40,341 nucleotides of DNA from a virus, in IMG/VR virus record IMGVR_UViG_3300007512_001400, positions 1 to 40,341 of that record; one strand, given 5' to 3'. This document shows positions 39,060 to 40,341 of the stretch, piece by piece. Every line of letters starts with the position of its first letter. Positions within the stretch are counted from its first letter, which is position 1. A program made the position numbers and the translations under genes. The notes beneath the pieces were generated by a model that did no database searches, was not told the origin of the DNA, and worked only from the letters and a program-made list of their open reading frames with translations.

Positions 39060-39602
39060 TCAGACCGGGCACGCGAAGTTGGAGGGGGCGTGCTTGGCGA
39101 ACAGGGCGCGAGCCGTCTCGACGGGCACCTGCGCCATCAGGTCGCGGGTCGCTCGGGAGTGCCGCTCGCCGCCGGACCAGACCGCGTGGTCGTCGCTTAT
39201 GTGCGCGTACCAGTCGGTCGCCGCGAGCATCACGTCGAGCTTCGCGGCGGGGTCCGTGTCGAGGGCGTGGATGCGGGTGTTGTGGGTGTGCAGCTTGGCG
39301 GTCATGTCGGCGACCGCCGCGTCGATGGTGCTGCCGTCGCGGGTGTAGATGTTGTGGAACCCGCCGGTCGCGCCCTGGACGCGAGCCTCGCCGCACCAGC
39401 CGCCCTTCTGGGCCTCGGTGAAGGTGGCGGCCACCTTCTCGGCGTCGATGGCGTTCAGGGCGTCGTAGCCTGCTCGCCAGGGGGTCAGCGGGATGTCCTT
39501 GATGACGGTGCCGTCGTTGAGCAGCACGGCGGCCTTGGTCGGCCCGGCGTAGGTCGAGCCGGAGGCTCGGTTCATCCAGTAGCGCAGGTTTCGCAGGCTC
39601 AT
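39060..39602 (-). CDS. Hypothetical protein (180 aa)
   Basis: ATG at 39602 follows GGGAG and the class 1 promoter at 39621-39655. The sequence starts MSLRNLRYWMNRASGS and has a mixed alpha/beta character (AAVLLNDGTVIKDIPLTPW, VKL-type helices with several His: LHTHNTRIH, HISDDHAVW). No catalytic motif can be assigned to those His. Function unknown. Confidence 0.62.
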   Translation of the reverse strand: MSLRNLRYWMNRASGSTYAGPTKAAVLLNDGTVIKDIPLTPWRAGYDALNAIDAEKVAATFTEAQKGGWCGEARVQGATGGFHNIYTRDGSTIDAAVADMTAKLHTHNTRIHALDTDPAAKLDVMLAATDWYAHISDDHAVWSGGERHSRATRDLMAQVPVETARALFAKHAPSNFACPV

Positions 39603-39620
39603 CGTGGTCTCCCGTCGTCC

Positions 39621-39655
39621 GTCTCTACTACTGGTCGGTGGTGGAGGTTGAGCCC
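39621..39655 (-). promoter_or_regulatory. Phage promoter (class 1), leftward, internal
   Basis: GGGCTCAA (39655-39648), 19 nt after CTCAA, then GTAGAGACGGACG within CAGTAGTAGAGAC. It keeps the exact spacing of the other sites. The upstream half overlaps the end of the preceding gene. Confidence 0.6.
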
Positions 39656-39900
39656 CGCTTGTCGAGCACCCGCTCAATCTCGGCCCTGCGAGGGTTGCCT
39701 TCAGCGAAGGCCAGCCGGGCCAGCCGGTGCCGCACCAGGAAGGAGGCTCGGGCGAGAGCCTTCTGCCCCTCGGAGTCCTTGTGGCGAACGCCAGCGTCGT
39801 CGTCCAGGGACTTGCCCTCCAGCACCCAGTACGCCATCTGCGCGACGGTGGGGTGGTGCAGTGCGTCGAGGAGGATGCGGCGGGCTTCCTGTTCGGTCAT
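39628..39900 (-). CDS. Hypothetical helical protein (90 aa)
   Basis: ATG at 39900, 4 bp after the upstream stop, without a clear ribosome binding site. Helical and charged (EQEARRILLDAL, GQKALARASFLVRHRLARLA, RRAEIERVLDKRG). No family recognised. Its 3' end carries the -35-like half of the next promoter. Confidence 0.55.
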   Translation of the reverse strand: MTEQEARRILLDALHHPTVAQMAYWVLEGKSLDDDAGVRHKDSEGQKALARASFLVRHRLARLAFAEGNPRRAEIERVLDKRGSTSTTDQ

Positions 39901-39904
39901 CGGA

Positions 39905-40240
39905 CTAGAAGCCGTTCGCCCAGTAGCCGTTGGACAGGAGCAGCGCCTTGCCGTCCTTCTCCTGCTCGTCGAGGACCAGGGCACCGATGAAGTCCATCGC
40001 CTCGCTCACGTCGTCGGCGATGCTCGGGTCCACCAGGGCGTAGCAGGGACCCTTCCAGTGGCCGCCCTTCTCGATGGGCTTGACGTGCTTCTGGGCCAGC
40101 TCGCGGAGGTACTCGTGCCACTCGGGGGTGTTGCGCTCGATGTCCGTCCGTCCCCGGCGGGGCGCGGGCTTCGTCTTGCGCATGGTCACCTTCACGGTGC
40201 CGCTCTTGAGGTTCAGCGTGTGCTTGATGGGATGGCTCAT
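39905..40240 (-). CDS. Hypothetical protein (111 aa)
   Basis: ATG at 40240 follows ACGGAGACG and the class 1 promoter at 40255-40292. Basic N-terminal half (KVTMRKTKPAPRRGRTD), helical middle (EWHEYLRELAQKHVKPI) and an acidic C-terminal half (DVSEAMDFIGALVLDEQEKD). First gene of the leftward operon, so probably early expressed. No family recognised. Confidence 0.62.
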   Translation of the reverse strand: MSHPIKHTLNLKSGTVKVTMRKTKPAPRRGRTDIERNTPEWHEYLRELAQKHVKPIEKGGHWKGPCYALVDPSIADDVSEAMDFIGALVLDEQEKDGKALLLSNGYWANGF

Positions 40241-40254
40241 CGTCGTCTCCGTCG

Positions 40255-40292
40255 TTCACCCCTACGACCGGCGAGCACGACGTTCTGAGCCC
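40255..40292 (-). promoter_or_regulatory. Phage promoter (class 1), leftward
   Basis: GGGCTCAGAA (40292-40283), exactly 19 nt after CTCAG, then GTAGGGGTGAACGACGG. The TAGTAG box reads TCGTAG here. The downstream leader ACGACGGAG matches the copy at 23051-23060. Confidence 0.7.
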
Positions 40293-40313
40293 ACGAAGTT
40301 CTTTTCCAACGGG

Positions 40314-40341
40314 GGCTCAGCCCGTCAGTAGTAGGGGTGAA
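40314..40341 (+). promoter_or_regulatory. Possible rightward class 1 promoter at window edge
   Basis: CAGTAGTAGGGGTGAA (40326-40341) is identical to the copies at 23037 and 22900 and points rightward out of the window. GGCTCAG is also present but only 10 nt before GTAGGGG instead of 19. The upstream box may therefore be different or degenerate. Confidence 0.45.

Overview
This window looks like part of the genome of a tailed double-stranded DNA phage. It is strongly GC-rich, with third codon positions almost always G or C, and genes are packed with 1-4 bp start/stop overlaps (TGATG, ATGA, GTGA). It carries very large virion proteins, a phage replication block, homing elements and many small zinc-binding proteins. 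I see no ribosomal, tRNA, CRISPR or integrase genes. Host clues are indirect. One membrane protein has a Gram-negative-type signal peptide followed by two copies of the acidic motif DDDDSAK, and there is a small Cys-rich exported protein. That style is common in secreted proteins of Myxococcota and related former Deltaproteobacteria, so I suggest such a host as inference only.

Layout. (1) 1-19709, plus strand: the virion block, with five large structural proteins. These include a 1953-residue protein with a long parallel beta-helix and a 2096-residue protein with a phage-structural N-terminal motif. They are followed by a SAP-domain protein, a holin-like membrane protein and an apparently intact CysH-type reductase. 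(2) 22868-19711, minus strand: an operon led by a DUF6011/HARP-like protein, then a zinc-ribbon protein, three small unknowns and a membrane protein broken by an apparent frameshift. (3) 23067-37572, plus strand: small accessory proteins (acidic zinc protein, WGR, winged-helix-like, SLOG/DUF2493, peptidoglycan-binding-like), then a SNF2 helicase, a DnaC-like protein with degenerate ATPase motifs and a DnaB-like helicase. These are followed by one half of a DNA methyltransferase carrying an HNH homing endonuclease cassette, a papain-like protease, small exported and zinc proteins, and the other half of the methyltransferase carrying a LAGLIDADG intein. (4) 40240-37569, minus strand: six unknown genes. 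A further rightward unit seems to begin at the right edge.

Regulation. The divergent junctions at 22869-23066 and 40241-40341, and two other operon starts, carry a recurrent bipartite element. It is GGGCTCA(G/A), exactly 19 nt, then GTAGGGG or a close variant. I read it as a phage promoter class. A second, shorter motif (GGTAGGGTG-CTATG-like) lies in nearly every remaining plus-strand intergenic gap. A perfect 11-bp hairpin followed by a T-run on the minus strand lies inside the left divergent region.

Most interesting feature. A beta-class-like DNA methyltransferase appears to be split into two separately encoded halves in swapped order (C-terminal half at 32065-34230, N-terminal half at 35715-37202). 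Each half is invaded by a different homing endonuclease element.
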